The notes: a model not told the origin generated them from the sequence alone. Shown: positions 1 through 11,969, counted from the stretch's first letter. The stretch: DNA of 64,000 bases from Colletotrichum lupini (GCF_023278565.1 NC_064679.1:3906001-3970000); one strand, 5' to 3'. Numbers and translations are program-made.

Positions 1-202
1 AGAGAGATCAGATGCTCAACCTCTTAAAGAGGAATTGGGTTATCCCACACCACATCATTGTGATGCTAAAAGAATGAGAATCATATCCTCTTCATGTTCA
101 TCTATAGCCATACGTGTAAGTAGGTGATTATTACCGAACGACTGTGATAGCAAAAGTAACCTTACGTATATATTTTTTTGGCACTAAGACAACAATCAGG
201 AA
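1..202. other. Upstream region of the FAD monooxygenase gene
   Basis: No gene is visible. This is the 5' flank of the monooxygenase that starts at 203. A TATA-like run lies near 166-173, only about 30 bp before the ATG, so it may be leader rather than a core promoter element. Confidence 0.4.
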
Positions 203-1855
203 ATGGAACAGACACGCGTCGTCATCGCAGGTGCAGGACCGGTAGGCTTGTTCACAGCCTATCTCCTCGCCCGTCAAAAGATTAAGTGCATCATCTTGGA
301 GAGACGTCACAGCATATCAGAGCACCCGAAAGCCCACACCATCAACCCGTCGACACTCGAAATCTTTCGCCAGGCTGGCTTGGATGTAGCCTACATTCGA
401 CGACAGGCAGCCAACCCAAAAGATGCCGGACATGTTCGGCTTGTCTACGGCCTGGCCGATACTGAGATTGGCTGCTTCCCCTACGAACACCAGGACGACG
501 AGATGCGCAACTTGACGGCTGAGCCTTTGGTCAACTGGCTGCAGCCGCAACTAGAGCGGCTGCTTGAGAAGGCCGTACTCGAGACGGGCCTCGCTGAAAT
601 CAGAAGAGGGTGGCAGGTCGACTCCGTCGATATCACCGATACAGAGGAAGCTGGCTGTATCGTCTCATGCAGCACTTCCACTGGACGAGGAAACGACATC
701 AGCACCGAGAGACACAGCATCCAGGCTGATTTCATCATCGGAGCCGACGGCGTCAACTCGACCGTGCGAGCAAAGACAGCCGGCATCGACTTCCGATCCA
801 TGGGACCAGGCCACGTCTATCAGTCCATCGTCTGCAAAGGCAGTCTTCGCGCCGCGCTTCCGCCGGGTCGCGAGGCCATGCTCTACTTTTGCTTCCACCC
901 AGAGCACCCCAGCGAGTTCATCGCACACAACCTCGACGACTCCTTTGTCCACGTCACCCCTGTCATGGGTCCGTCGTCGGAGGCACCGCCAATCGAGGCC
1001 TGTCTCCCGGGTCTGCAGTACTCGGAGGTCCTCCGTACCACCTGGGAGACGGCACCGCGCGTGGCATCATCGTACAGCGACGCCAAGCACCACGTCTTTC
1101 TTGTGGGTGATGCCGCGCACAGCTTGCCCCCTCAGGGCGGCCTGGGCCTCAACACGGGCATCGCGGACGCACATAACCTGGTGTGGAAGCTGTCTTCCGT
1201 CATCTACGGAAAAGGCAGCCAAGACCTTCTCGCCAGCTTCACACGCGAGCGTAGGCCCGTCGCACTAGCGAATCTCGAGTACTCGAAGGCTAGCGAGGCA
1301 GCGTTCTACTCCGTCAGTACCTCTCTCGTTGGCCTCTCTATTCAGTTCCAAGAAGCCAAGGCACAGGAAGCTCCGGGATTGGACCTCGCCATGGACGCGT
1401 TCCTCCAACGCCGCGCCGTTTCCGCTGCAGCGGGGGAAGCTGTCAAGGAGGCGAGTAGACACTTTGACTCGCTTGCACTCCAGCTCGGATTCATCTACGA
1501 TGACCCGTCCGCTACGAAAGCCTTGCTTGATGACCCGACGGTCTATGTGCCGCAAGCGTGTCCCGGGGCAAGGCTGCCGCACGGAAACACGAGAGAGGGG
1601 CTGTCTCTGTTGGACCTCGTGCCCTACGATCGATTTACCGTGCTGCACTGCGCAAACCCTGCATTCGCGTCTTGCGACTGGGCTGTTGACGTGTCAGGCC
1701 TTGGTTTACCGGAGAGTTGGTATGGTGTGGTCCGGGAAATCAAGGGCGGTAAAGGGATCGTCGTGAGACCGGATCACCGAGTGCTAGTGCATGTAGATAG
1801 TCCGGGGCAAGCGGACGCTGCGATTGAAGAGTATTTGAATCATGGGAAAGTGTAG
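203..1855 (+). CDS. FAD-dependent aromatic monooxygenase (phenol 2-monooxygenase/TfdB-like)
   Basis: Intronless 550-aa flavoprotein, inferred to hydroxylate an aromatic substrate with NAD(P)H and O2. Visible motifs are the N-terminal Rossmann loop GAGPVG (residues 10-15), followed by an acidic residue in ILERR that would bind the adenosine ribose; the GADGVNSTVR motif (180-189); and the FAD-ribityl motif GDAAHSLPPQGGLGLNTGI (302-320). The 200 C-terminal residues, with PGARLPHG and LLDLVPYDRFTVL, look like the thioredoxin-like C-terminal domain of phenol hydroxylases. The start was chosen because the Rossmann fold begins eight residues after it. The length is usual for the family. The gene converges on a small membrane-protein gene 184 bp downstream. 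Such enzymes occur in aromatic catabolism and in fungal secondary metabolism; the substrate cannot be read from the sequence. Confidence 0.9.
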   Translation: MEQTRVVIAGAGPVGLFTAYLLARQKIKCIILERRHSISEHPKAHTINPSTLEIFRQAGLDVAYIRRQAANPKDAGHVRLVYGLADTEIGCFPYEHQDDEMRNLTAEPLVNWLQPQLERLLEKAVLETGLAEIRRGWQVDSVDITDTEEAGCIVSCSTSTGRGNDISTERHSIQADFIIGADGVNSTVRAKTAGIDFRSMGPGHVYQSIVCKGSLRAALPPGREAMLYFCFHPEHPSEFIAHNLDDSFVHVTPVMGPSSEAPPIEACLPGLQYSEVLRTTWETAPRVASSYSDAKHHVFLVGDAAHSLPPQGGLGLNTGIADAHNLVWKLSSVIYGKGSQDLLASFTRERRPVALANLEYSKASEAAFYSVSTSLVGLSIQFQEAKAQEAPGLDLAMDAFLQRRAVSAAAGEAVKEASRHFDSLALQLGFIYDDPSATKALLDDPTVYVPQACPGARLPHGNTREGLSLLDLVPYDRFTVLHCANPAFASCDWAVDVSGLGLPESWYGVVREIKGGKGIVVRPDHRVLVHVDSPGQADAAIEEYLNHGKV

Positions 1856-2039
1856 GAAAATTAATGGTATGCTCCGTGTCTAGAAAACTTCAATATCAGG
1901 ATCTTCAGTTCTGTAATGCGATATTGATGGACATGATCGTCATGGAACTCGTTTACCATATGACACAGCAGTGCAACCTTACCATTCTAGAAGTCACATC
2001 AAGCTTATTACAACTCGAAAGCCCCCGTTCTTTCGCGAG

Positions 2040-2444
2040 CTACGGCTCTTCAACCAAAGCAGGTTGCGATAAACGTCCAAGACCAAGACAAACCGCAATC
2101 ACTGCTAACATTCCCCACTGCGGGAGCATAGGTCGCCCATCTACATAGGCCCTGATGGTCCCATACGTGACCACAGCCCCGTTGAAGAGGAGCGCGGGCT
2201 CCCTCATTTCGGGGACTATGACGGCGGCGCCGACTGCGATGCGTAAAGCTGCACCAAAGTATCCGGCTTGTCTGGGAGTGAGACGCCGGCGAAAGATTTG
2301 GGACATCCACTCGCTTTTACCGGCGTAGTAGTCTGCCGCGCGGCGGTTGGGAAACGGGATGCCGACGAATGGGAGGGCGGAGAGGATGCAGAGCCCGCCG
2401 AAGGTGTAGGATGCGAGGTTTGAGAGCGTAGAGGTGTCAGTCAT
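2040..2444 (-). CDS. Small four-helix integral membrane protein (DoxX-like, tentative)
   Basis: 134-aa single-exon protein with about four hydrophobic segments: residues about 12-30 (FGGLCILSALPFVGIPF), 64-80 (FGAALRIAVGAAVIVP), 84-98 and 107-124 (LPQWGMLAVIAVCLGLG). The size and helix layout resemble fungal DoxX-like or DUF4267-type proteins, but no residue motif proves this. It lies tail-to-tail with the FAD monooxygenase; about 320 bp separate its start from the end of the SAT4-like gene, which is on the same strand. A small membrane protein next to a flavin monooxygenase could be part of the same pathway, but the sequence shows only adjacency. It could also be an unrelated hypothetical membrane protein. 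Confidence 0.65.
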   Translation of the reverse strand: MTDTSTLSNLASYTFGGLCILSALPFVGIPFPNRRAADYYAGKSEWMSQIFRRRLTPRQAGYFGAALRIAVGAAVIVPEMREPALLFNGAVVTYGTIRAYVDGRPMLPQWGMLAVIAVCLGLGRLSQPALVEEP

Positions 2445-2762
2445 CCTGTCTGGTCTCGATATATCGTGACTAAAGGAGCGGATTGATGAGGGCAGTTGCT
2501 TGGGGGTAGAGCCTGATTATGTGGAGATTCGATGATGAAGCTGGTAATGAAGATGGTAGTTTGTTGCAGTGACATTCCAAATTGGCTGATTTACCCCTTA
2601 CGTCAATACATCAGAGTCAGCACTAGTCCTCATGGGATCATCAAACATTCACATGTCTTCCAAGGCTAGCAGAAAGACTAGATAGAGTCCCTTGTCGCAA
2701 CCTACTTAGAGACATCGCACGGATGGTAGACACGTGCAATACGGGTGCCATCATCTCGTCAT
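2445..2762. other. Intergenic: promoter of the small membrane protein and 3' flank of the SAT4-like gene
   Basis: About 320 bp with no supported reading frame. It should carry the promoter of the gene starting at 2444 on the minus strand and the 3' UTR of the gene ending at 2763. No clear regulatory motif was recognised. Confidence 0.4.
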
Positions 2763-4246
2763 TCATGCTATAATAGGAATGTTACTAGATCTACTTGATC
2801 TGCTCTCCCTTGACCAATGGTCCGGCACTTCTAAACCATCAGAGCGCGCCGAGGATCCCCTCCGCAACTCTGGCGAAGGAATCGCTTGCATGTAATAATC
2901 GGGCTGCTGCACGTAGCTCGAGTTGCCCCCGCGAGAGTCGTGGCCTCGCTGGTAGTCTTTCAATAAAGCGTAAAAGAATGCTGTATTTGCGACGATACAA
3001 GCGCAAAGTATCTCTATGGATGCCCACTGGACAGAACTCGTTAGTGGGCGATCGTTACGGCATCACATACACTGGCCGAAAACCTACCATGGAACGAGAT
3101 CTTTGTGATACTGCCTGGTTCAGTATCATGGGTAGTCGCATGATGGTGATGACGACAACAACGCCAGCGATGCTGAATAAGAGCACGAGCTGCACCTTAC
3201 TACAGGGGTGTTAGTCCTCAGGAAATCAAGCAATGAGGGATTCAATGGGTGGGTACGAACACTTTGCTGTCGAGTTTAACATGACGAAAGATAGGAAACG
3301 GGAAGATGATAAGCGCAATATCGGTAACGATGTTGAAGACGGCCATTGTGATGAGGTTTCCGAGGGCGCGATGGCAGGTATTTGCGCTAGTAGGATCAGG
3401 GGACCACATGCTATTGATGACAATGTTAGCCCATTTGACGTCTCTTTTGTTTGCCGGATTGACAAAGGTAGGCAACAACTTACAAGTAAAGTGGCCGGCA
3501 TTCCGCAAGAGTGGGTATCAAGATAACAAAAAACGTAATAACAATAAACCACCAAAGAGCATTCGTGACAGCTTTGCCCCATCCAAAAATGTCCACGAAG
3601 CGCGAGTAAAAGTTGAGCAGGCAGAGCTTCAACGACCACAAGCTATACAAGAACACGGCATAGGTCAGCAGTGAGCGAATATTAGACACACCGCCTAGAA
3701 TTGCAGTCCGCCACCCTCACAACAGTGAGTGTGAGGCGAAATAGACTCAGGCAAGTAGGTGTAAGCGACATACAATAATGCATAGAATATGCGAGCCGGT
3801 ATAAGCAGCTTGTGTGAGATGACGTAATACTCTGCCAATTTCTCAACACTGAGATTCCGCGCTGCGGCCGCCTCTTCGGTGGCGGCATCATATGTGTGCG
3901 TCGGGTTGAGGTAGAAGGAGAGCGAGATGCAAGTCGTGCGGCCGATGAGCGGGAGGAGCGCAAAGGCCATGTAGGCGTCGTCGACGTGCCACATCCGGTG
4001 GCAGGTATCGTGGACTTTACATCGTAGGAGGATGCGGTAGCCGCAGCGGACGATGATGAGGAGGGCGCAGATGCTGGCCGTGACGATGTCAAAGGTCACA
4101 TCTGCCGACATTTCTGTGTTGGTGATGTTTTGTCGTCGGGTTCGGGGTTCCAGTGTAAGGTTGATGGCTGGCTGCTGGGGCGCGGCGGCAACGAGGGCCG
4201 TTATGCTGGTGCTGACATTGTTGTGTTCTTGTACGTCTTTTCGCAA
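2763..4246 (-). CDS. Rhodopsin-like/SAT4-family seven-helix membrane protein (PTH11-like), five exons
   Basis: Reconstructed from five exons on the minus strand: 4246-3774, 3642-3484, 3410-3261, 3199-3088 and 3026-2763. Together they give an uninterrupted 385-aa frame. Introns: 3643-3773 (donor GTATGT), 3411-3483 (GTAAGT), 3200-3260 (CTAAC branch point; its donor GTTCGT is weak, so this edge is tentative) and 3027-3087 (GTAGGT). Family landmarks fall in order: ARIFYALF-LWSLKLCLL across intron 1, ECRPLY before intron 2, CHRALGNLITMAVFNIVTDIAL in exon 3, QLVLLFSIAGVVVVITIMR in exon 4, and SQRSRSM-WASIEI across intron 4. The N-terminus has sequons NVS, NLT and NIT, suiting an extracellular leader; the C-terminal tail is Ser/Arg-rich. 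Such proteins are often called integral membrane or PTH11-type receptors; the ligand is unknown. Met-46 (4111) is an alternative start. Confidence 0.85.
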
Positions 4247-7200
4247 CGCCTCTTTTTCTTCCTCGAGTGAGTTTCCTGTTGTTCTGGCCTTTCTTCTCTT
4301 TTGCAGGTTGCTATATCCGTAACTCGATGTGATCTTGATGGGCTCTCTCTCTTTGATGAAATTCGAACTGCGCAGTTGCCCCTTGACTGAAAGCGGCCGA
4401 TGGTACCAAGGTCTCGGGATCCCCAGTGTGCTGAATAAGGGATGGATTCTGATAGTGGTTGCTCTTTTTTAGGAAACGTTTTGACGTCCAAAGTGTGGGG
4501 AAAAGGGAAACGCAGATGGGACGAACTTGACAAGGCCTGAAAGAGCACAGCCAGATGTTTAAAGAGGAGGACGGGGGCGGAGCAAGAAACGACCACAGAA
4601 AGGCCGTCGCTGAAAGAAGAGCCGCCGAGGAATGGATTGGAAAAGGGAGGACGGAGTGGGATTCGCGAAAGTAGGTAGGACGTGGATTCTGAGTCAGCTA
4701 CTACCACCCACCCCAGCCCAATGCCAAGCCGTCTTTATTCTAGCTTCTGTTGGATTACCGCGCGGGGTTCGAATTCATTCGATCTGGGAAAGGCGCGGGA
4801 GGGACGCAAGGGAGGCACAGGAGGAGGCCGGAGACGAGGTGCGCTAGATATGTATGCACTAGAGAGGCCCAGAAGAGGCCGAAGGAGGAAAAGGAAGCGC
4901 AAAAGGGACAAAATGGAGGAAAGAAAGCCGTAGAAGAAGGGGGTGGGAGAGTTGGGTATTTTGAGGAAAGACACAATGGTTGCCGAGTTTGCATGCAGCT
5001 AAACTTTAGCAAAAAGGTCATTGATGATGATCCGAGACTGCGGTCCACGAGGTGTGATTCGCGCGATGGCCCGGGGGAACGGTAAAGGGTCGCCAGCATT
5101 GCTTTTGCAAGGGTAAACATGGAACGAACGGACGACAAGACAGACCACTCGTCGTGACGGTCAAGACCAAGGGGCCCTGTCACGCTTGTCTGTCTGTCTG
5201 TCGGTAACTGCTCATGGCTAGTACGAAGAACTTGGTGTGCGCCATTGTGACGACGAGCTGCTCAGCTCCTGGGATACTGGCACACTGGCACGCTCTCTGC
5301 ACCGCTTCTGCTGCCCTTTTGCTCGGGTTGTCGGGGCCCTAAGCTACTAAACAGGTCGATGGTTCCAATTTCCCCGCATGGAGATGCATGGGGATACCCA
5401 TGTAGCCAAGCGCCGTTGGTGATTCGCTTTCGTAACGGGGAACCGGATGTCGAAATGAAGACTTTTCTCGCCCTCTCTCGAGTCTCGGGTGGCGGACAGG
5501 ACGGCACGAAGAAAGCAACCGTCTCGCCCTCTGCGTGAGACTTTCTAGGGTCCTGTGAGAGACTCTTCGATTTGCCGATTCAGGGGACTTTGATTTGTGA
5601 ACCTTCACACGAACCGTGATAAAAATACGTCTGCCCAACGGCGCACAACGGCGTCCGTGCCTCTCTCTTTCTGATCGGTGAGGGCAAGGATACTAACCTC
5701 GTAATTAACCGCCATTCCTCCCCTCGGCGTCTCTTTGAGTTCAGTCTAAAACCCGACTTCGGGAGGTTGGCATGGGCGCTTGGCCGCTTGTCGAACCCGT
5801 CTCGAACCCAAAAATCGGGCTCAGGTCTTCATCGAGTCCTAGCGTTTCGCTCTCGATGCAGTCCGCACCATCGGATGGCAGAATCGGTCCAGAACTTGGC
5901 AGATAATGTCCACCGTCTAGGTATATCCACAACAGTCTAACAAAGCTGCCAAGCTGGCCGACGAAATCCCAGCCAGCTTGCTGCCCAGCCCATCGATGGC
6001 AGGGTTATTGACAGATTGGATTCCTGTCGGGGCACTTGGGTCGAAGCTCCGTCCGTCTTGTGAGCTCCGCACGCCGCCAGTCCCCGGCGATGGGGCGATG
6101 GAGAGCTGGGTGCGCACGAGCATTCGTTCACTGATCAGTCACCAAAGTTCTTTAAAAGAGTCTTCCACCTAGACCGCGTTGGGAACACAAATGGGCCAGA
6201 AAGTCGATGTAATCAGGGCTGTGGTAGCATCGCTTCCAGCTCCTGTGGGCTGCCGTAAACCTGCAGCGCGTCTGTCAGACAGCCAGAACACTATTAGAGT
6301 GATGTCTCATGCCCTCGTGACTAGGCGGACGGACGGGCGAGACGGGATGATCTGCGTTTCGCAAAATTACGTGCAGTGAGCCCAGTGAGCGCAATGTCAG
6401 CCTGACAGCAGGCTGCCCAATGCTGTCCATGCTGGTCGTGATCTTCCCTGCAGGCTCTGTGTCTCGTTTTTGGGACTGTTAAATAGAGCCTAAATTGGTT
6501 GATCATGTCTGAGTTCATCCTTTTGGCCCCTTTGAAAAAGTCCCTGGCCCCCGCGTAGGCTCGTTCAATGATCGACACTCGTTGCCTGCCGTGCAGCGGC
6601 GCAGGTGCTTACTCTTACTCGAGGTGTCTATCCTTTCGGTCCTGCTCGTCCACACAGCTCTTCGCGGCATCGCGTCTTCATTGCAACCGTCGATAAAATC
6701 GCACCAGGCTTTTCGTGCAATACGGATACACATATCTCCATTGGAGGTGGCCTAATGTCAGATCGAAGCGTAGTAGGTATTGTTCTCAGCCACAATTTTC
6801 GGGAATCACAGCGCCCGAAGGTCGTTCTTTGTGCCCCCAATCTCGTGCCTGCGCCTCCGAGCCCCGGCTACACCCGTGGACAGTCAAGTGTCGCGCCCAC
6901 CGGGAATTGTCTGCCGTTTGTGTCTGGTTCAGTTTGGTTGAACCCGCAAAGGCCCCGCAAAAGGAAGTCGTGAATCCTATTAGTGAAGGAATTGAAGCCT
7001 GAAGAGTTGACGAGAACACGATACTTTCCATAGGATCTAGCTCCGAAGAAGGACCCAAGGGTTTCACTTTAAGGATAGGCCAAACTTTGGAGATGGGGAG
7101 AAACCTCGGTGAGAAAGCGGGACCCCTTAGTCGCATGTATCACAAACCTTACTTGCGAACGGGAGTTTACTACCGATAGCGACTAGCAAAAAGGTCTCTT

Positions 7201-7272
7201 GGAAGAAAAATGAAGCTTTAAGCGCAAGGTTTTACACTACTCACAACATACCCCTACTTGCCTTTTGAAACC

Positions 7273-8607
7273 TCAAACTTTGCTGTACGGGATGCCAGAG
7301 GATAGCTTCTGTTTTTGATGTTGCTCATGTTCCAAGAACCCCTTTGAGTACAGCATCGCCCAGTCGCCGCCTCGGAAATTGGGAACTTCCCGTTGTGTAC
7401 GTTCAATTCCGCGTTTGTGTACCGTCGCGCTGGTCCCTAGGTATTGTTCACTAAGGTAGCGCCCACGCGACTGCCACTGGACAGCAATCTGGGCAAGCAT
7501 TGTATTCGGCGATGTGTCAAATACGTCATCTATCCGTATGGGAGTGCGTTCCAAATGCTCGGTCCGGCGATCTTCTGAGCATATCCGTGAAAGTAATCAA
7601 AATCCTTAACAGTTCTATCGCAAGGCAAACCAGATTCTCGGGCCGATGACGCGATAAGTGTTACTTGCCAGTCGCGACAGCTCCAGCAGCTTGTTGTTCA
7701 CACTACTCCGTACAAACTTGCTTTTTCCACATGCATGTTCGATACGACCCAGGAAGAAGGTGGATCCTGAGCGTTGCCGGGCAACGAATATCCAAACTTG
7801 TCTGCTTCTATGTTCTCGAAAACATCACATTGAGGCTCTTCAAGCACTGCTTTGCGAGAGTGGTTTGTAAGTCGATTTGGTCAATATTGCGGTAGCGTGG
7901 TCCTGTGTTTGTGGAGCTCATCTGCATTTCCACGTGAGTTCCCGTATGCTCCACGCGTTGTAGTTCTTCATCAGCGATGGAAACATCGAAAACAGTAGGG
8001 CTAGAAGTCCAGTTCGATCCCCAAGCGAAGTAGCCGTAAGGGTCACTCAAGGGCAATATGTCAGCTATGCTATGGGGAGTCGCGTGAGGGCTCAAAATAA
8101 TTCTCCTTCACGTACTTTACCTTTTACGTGTAGTAAGTGGCACGAATAAATTGATTCATCATCGCCCTCATGATCGTATGGCGCAGTCGTTATCTCTATG
8201 ACATGGGTTCCGACAGGGACTCTAGATTCCAGGAAATGGCTCTTTTCATCACGTTAGGTGGCCGATGCGTGGGGTGGGATATATACTCGGATGCCAACAA
8301 GGAACTATTTGACCTTGAAGTTTCATCTCCCACTGGCTCGGAAAGTCATTTGAATATTCCTGTCGTTGGGCTGATCTCTGTTGGAGTATCAGACTCAGGT
8401 GGCGATCCACCCGTGATATATATTGTCAGAATCCTCGCTGTAGTTTCTGCTTGCTATACCCAAGGCAGGCAACTCGTTGTAATGGGCGAAGCTGACCACG
8501 TTGAGAAAGATATCTCAGCCTAGCATTCGCCATACCATGCGAAATAACGAACTTCATCATACACCACGATCCCATCAACACATATCTTCAGCTCGTTGTC
8601 GACAGAT
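7273..8607 (-). pseudogene. Possible decayed or multi-exon coding relic (unrecognised)
   Basis: Several minus-strand open segments look protein-like but lie in different frames or are separated by stops. One at about 8607-8510 reads ISVDNELKICVDGIVVYDEV; a second at 8095-7808 begins MSPHATPHSIADILPLSDP; a third at 7554-7273 begins MERTPIRIDDVFDTSPN. I could not find a consistent GT-AG chain joining them. They may be exons of an unrecognised gene, a pseudogene, or chance frames. Confidence 0.2.
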
Positions 8608-9802
8608 ATCTCGAACATGGGTTGTTATCTCGGGCTTGCGTCAATCTCTTTATCTCAGCAAAGGTTAACAACTTCCGAACAGCAATGAGAGGCAAATCAA
8701 CAGCAGGGGGGCATCACTTGCAAAACCACCTACCGGATTGATCCGTCTTACACCAGCGACTTTTATGCTGGAATGACGGAAGCGGACCGCTCCTCCGGGT
8801 GATAGGCCCCGGAATAACCCGGAGAAGCCCGGAAGGGACTGGGTGGGGAACGGCCGAGGATGGAGCAAGGGAATTATGGGGACGGAACGGGGAGGGGGCA
8901 AAGAGACGGCCTATCTTGAGCTTGAGCTCACTAATCTTCCCCGATACTTGATTTCCCCTCCTCAAGTACGGGAATAACAGAAGTCACATGACTTCACCTA
9001 CCTTTAAACATCGAAGATGACAGTTTACACTCGGTACCTGGGCGGCCCGCGAACCTCCTCTCTCTTATCGAAGACAGGCTCATCCCGACCCGCAAGGATG
9101 CCGCGGATGGCGGCGGCCAACGCGGTGCTCTCCTGTGTGCCTGTGTCTTCGCCAAAGTGTCCTACCCGCTGATCCGCTCCCAACCTCGACGGGAGCTCCA
9201 ATTTCGCCTCGCACGTGGGGTGATGTTCGTGCACGTCATTGGCGAATGGCTCTCCCGCCAAAGCACCACTAACGGAAACGTTTCATCAAGAGTGGTGTCA
9301 GCGATGCTTCGACAAGTGCTGTGTCCAATAAGACATCGTTCATATCGTTTGCTAGAGTCTCGTAACCTCGTTAAGTTCGTCTTCGAAGGCGGAGAAGCCC
9401 CCGGCTTTACGCCGTCTAACCTATGGTGGATCAGATAGCTCGTTCAGGTCTCCACTGTCTTCTAAGCTCTCTGTGTGTTGGTGTCTTGCTTTCTGCTGTA
9501 CTCGGGGAAATACCTGCTGCGTTTGAGCATGGTAACCGCAAGAGAACCATGCCATTTCCAGCATGCAGCTTAATCGCGCTATGAGATGGGCCAAGCGAAT
9601 AAGATAGGAAGCGGGCCGGCAGACGACGAACAGGATAGCTTCAACGACAAGATCTCAAAATCAAAAGTACAATAGTGGAACACTTTCGCCCTATGCCAAT
9701 TTCTCTTGGTCGTGTAACATTGGTTGAGGCTCGTTCCCTCTCTCACAAAATCACCCCGCAGTAACGACAACTTGGACCTTTTTTAACTCGTCTGAATTTT
9801 GC

Positions 9803-9901
9803 CTTTTTTTTTTCATTTTCCTGCTTTCATTACGCCTAGTTCCCTCTCTCATTCTGTCGCTCCGCTTCTCCTCGTCCTCGCCTCATCCCTCTCCCTCTAA
9901 A
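9803..9901 (+). promoter_or_regulatory. Pyrimidine-rich leader tract before the MFS transporter
   Basis: A long T/C-rich tract (runs of T, then repeated CTC/CCT blocks) ends about 20 bp before the transporter ATG. Such CT tracts commonly lie at transcription start regions of well-expressed filamentous-fungal genes. The role here is inferred from position and composition. Confidence 0.5.
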
Positions 9902-9920
9902 CCACCGAGCGTCCAACTTC

Positions 9921-11817
9921 ATGATGCATCACGAACCGGACGCAAAGATGTTCGATCCGGCGACGCAGAAGAAGACGGTCGACTCCGGGGCTCCGGCCTC
10001 TGACATCGAAGACACCTCCGTCAGCTCGGCAAAAGACATTCTGGAAAATGAGGGCGAGGACCCCGTGCTCGCAATGAAAATGCACCTCGTCAATGACGTA
10101 TGAACCAACCAAAAAGAACCAAAAGCTTCCAGAGTCTGGGCTCACGAGTCTCTCACCCAGACACGTCCGCTGCCAACACAGTTCTCAATGCTGCCAAACC
10201 GCTGAACTATAGAAACTAACCAAACCAGGCAAACGATGAAATTGGCTGGACAAACTTCCACTGGAAGCTCTTCGTCCTCAATGGCTTCGGCTACGCCGTC
10301 GACTCGCTCATCGCCTTGGTCCAGTCCGTCACCAACGCCGGTGCGATGCTCGAACTCGGCAAGCCGTCCACCTACTCGAACGCCGGCACCGTCTCGCTGT
10401 ACGTGGGCCTGCTCATCGGAGCAATTTTCTGGGGCTTCGGCGCGGATATCATCGGACGGAGGATCGCGTTCAACGTTACGCTGCTCATCACGTCTCTCGC
10501 GACAATCGTCTCGGGTGCGAGCCCCAATATCGAATCGTGGGGCTTCTTCACCGCGCTATCGGCGTTCGGAGCTGGTGGTAACCTGGTGCTCGATCCGACG
10601 GTCTTTCTCGAATTCCTTCCGAGTAATAAGCAGTGGACAGTCACGGCGCTTGCATTGTGGTGGGGTTTCGGACAGGCTCTGGTGGGCTTCATTGCGTGGG
10701 GATTCTTGAGTAAGATGCGATGGGTTTCTCGGCTTTGCAACTGATCAGTAAGATGCTGACTGCTTCTTAGCCCAGGAGCGATGGAATTGCACCGAGGGTA
10801 TGGACTGCAACTGGTCCAACAACCCCGGCTGGCGCTACGTCTCCTTCACTTCGGGTGCCTTCGTCTTCGTCGCGTCTGTTGCGCGAGTGACCGTCATGCG
10901 CCTGCAGGAGACGCCAAAGTACCTCCTCAGCGTCGGCCGCGATGAAGACCTGGTGCGCAACTATCAAAAGATGGCGCAAAAGTACAACCGACCCTGTTCG
11001 CTCACGCTGGAGAAGTTGACGGCGTGCGGCCAGATCAAGAACGCCGGCCAGAGCAGAAACAACTTCAAGTTTGTGCTTCGCGAGTTGGGTGCTCACGTCA
11101 AGGGTCTCTTTTACACCAAAAGAATGACGCTTAGCACTGTATTGGTTTGGTTGTCATGGACGCTGATCGGTCTGGCTTATCCCCTGTTCTACGTCTTCCT
11201 GCCGTAAGTTCGCAAGAGACTTTGAAGAATGCGATAGAGATTGACCGAGAGTGATAGATCATATCTTGCCTCGAGAGTGCCGGACAGCACCGAGACACCA
11301 TTCGAGACGTGGCGAAACTACACGTTGACCAATATTTCTGGCATTCCCGGTCCGATCATCGCTGGTTACCTTGCCAATCTTCCTCGCATCGGCCGCAAGC
11401 ACACAATGGCCATCGGCGCTTTGCTCTCAATGGCGTTCTTCTTTGGTTACACAGCAGTGTCGACCGCTGACCAGAACATCGGTCTCAGTTGCGCGATTGG
11501 TGAGTAATTCGACTCCAAGCCTTCTCAAACTTGAAAGCATTTCCAGCTAACATTCGGATTTAGCCTGTGCAATCAATATCTACTACGGTACACTCTACGC
11601 CTACACAGTCGAGGTTTTCCCCTCAGCCCATCGCGCCACGGGTAACGGTATCGCCGTCGCCTTCAACCGTCTCATGGGTATCGTGTCTGCTTTCGTGGCG
11701 AGCAGCGGCAACACCGCCACGTCGGTTCCTTTGTATGTCTGCGCGGCACTATTCGGAGTCATGGCCGGCGTATCCGCCTTGTTTCCCTTTGAGCCATATG
11801 GAAAGAGAAGCTCCTAG
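9921..11817 (+). CDS. MFS sugar/organic-ion transporter (SV2/YgcS-like), five exons
   Basis: Five exons, 9921-10097, 10229-10709, 10771-11203, 11258-11499 and 11564-11817, give a continuous 528-aa frame. Introns are 131, 61, 54 and 64 bp, with donors GTATGA, GTAAGA, GTAAGT and GTGAGT and an ACTAAC branch point in the first. The cytosolic N-terminus (about 60 residues) is acidic. Major-facilitator signatures are GADIIGRRIAFN in loop 2-3, QETPKYLLSVGR before the central loop, LPRIGRKHTMAIG in loop 8-9, and EVFPSAHRATGNG near helix 10. This pattern fits the sugar-porter/SV2 branch rather than drug-efflux families. The substrate cannot be assigned. MMHH at 9921 was chosen as start because it follows the CT-rich leader; Met-2 is equally possible. 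The stop is only about 150 bp from the left end of Copia-1. Confidence 0.88.
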
Positions 11818-11969
11818 ACTGGCCAGAAGATTTGATTTTCACGTCTGGCTGGCAGTGTCGCGTCGAGAAAAACATAGCCTCCTGGCATTTGAATTACCTC
11901 GACTTTACCTGTCTATTGGGTATGTCCTCGTAACAGCGATACTGGGAGGAGTGAAGAGGGAAAGGATTC

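Larger units (their letters stand above)
4247..9920. other. Long intergenic stretch with no convincing gene
   Basis: Ordinary base composition on both strands with only short overlapping open frames and no family motif, signal peptide or coherent splice chain that I could defend. It includes a purine-rich stretch at about 4780-4960 and several GC-rich patches (5.7-6.1 kb, 8.7-8.9 kb). The left part holds the promoter of the SAT4-like gene; the right part holds the promoter and leader of the MFS transporter. A weak possible gene relic at about 7.3-8.6 kb is listed separately. Confidence 0.5.

Noticed and set aside
564..1268. 234-aa plus-strand frame inside the FAD monooxygenase gene
   Set aside because: Off-frame shadow of a gene with strong motifs; low-complexity Ser/Arg/Thr composition.
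4201..4707. 168-aa minus-strand frame upstream of the SAT4-like gene
   Set aside because: Overlaps the first exon in another register and has no motif; probably leader or promoter.
4632..7554. Numerous 60-140 aa frames on both strands
   Set aside because: Mutually overlapping, with no conserved motif, signal peptide or splice chain.
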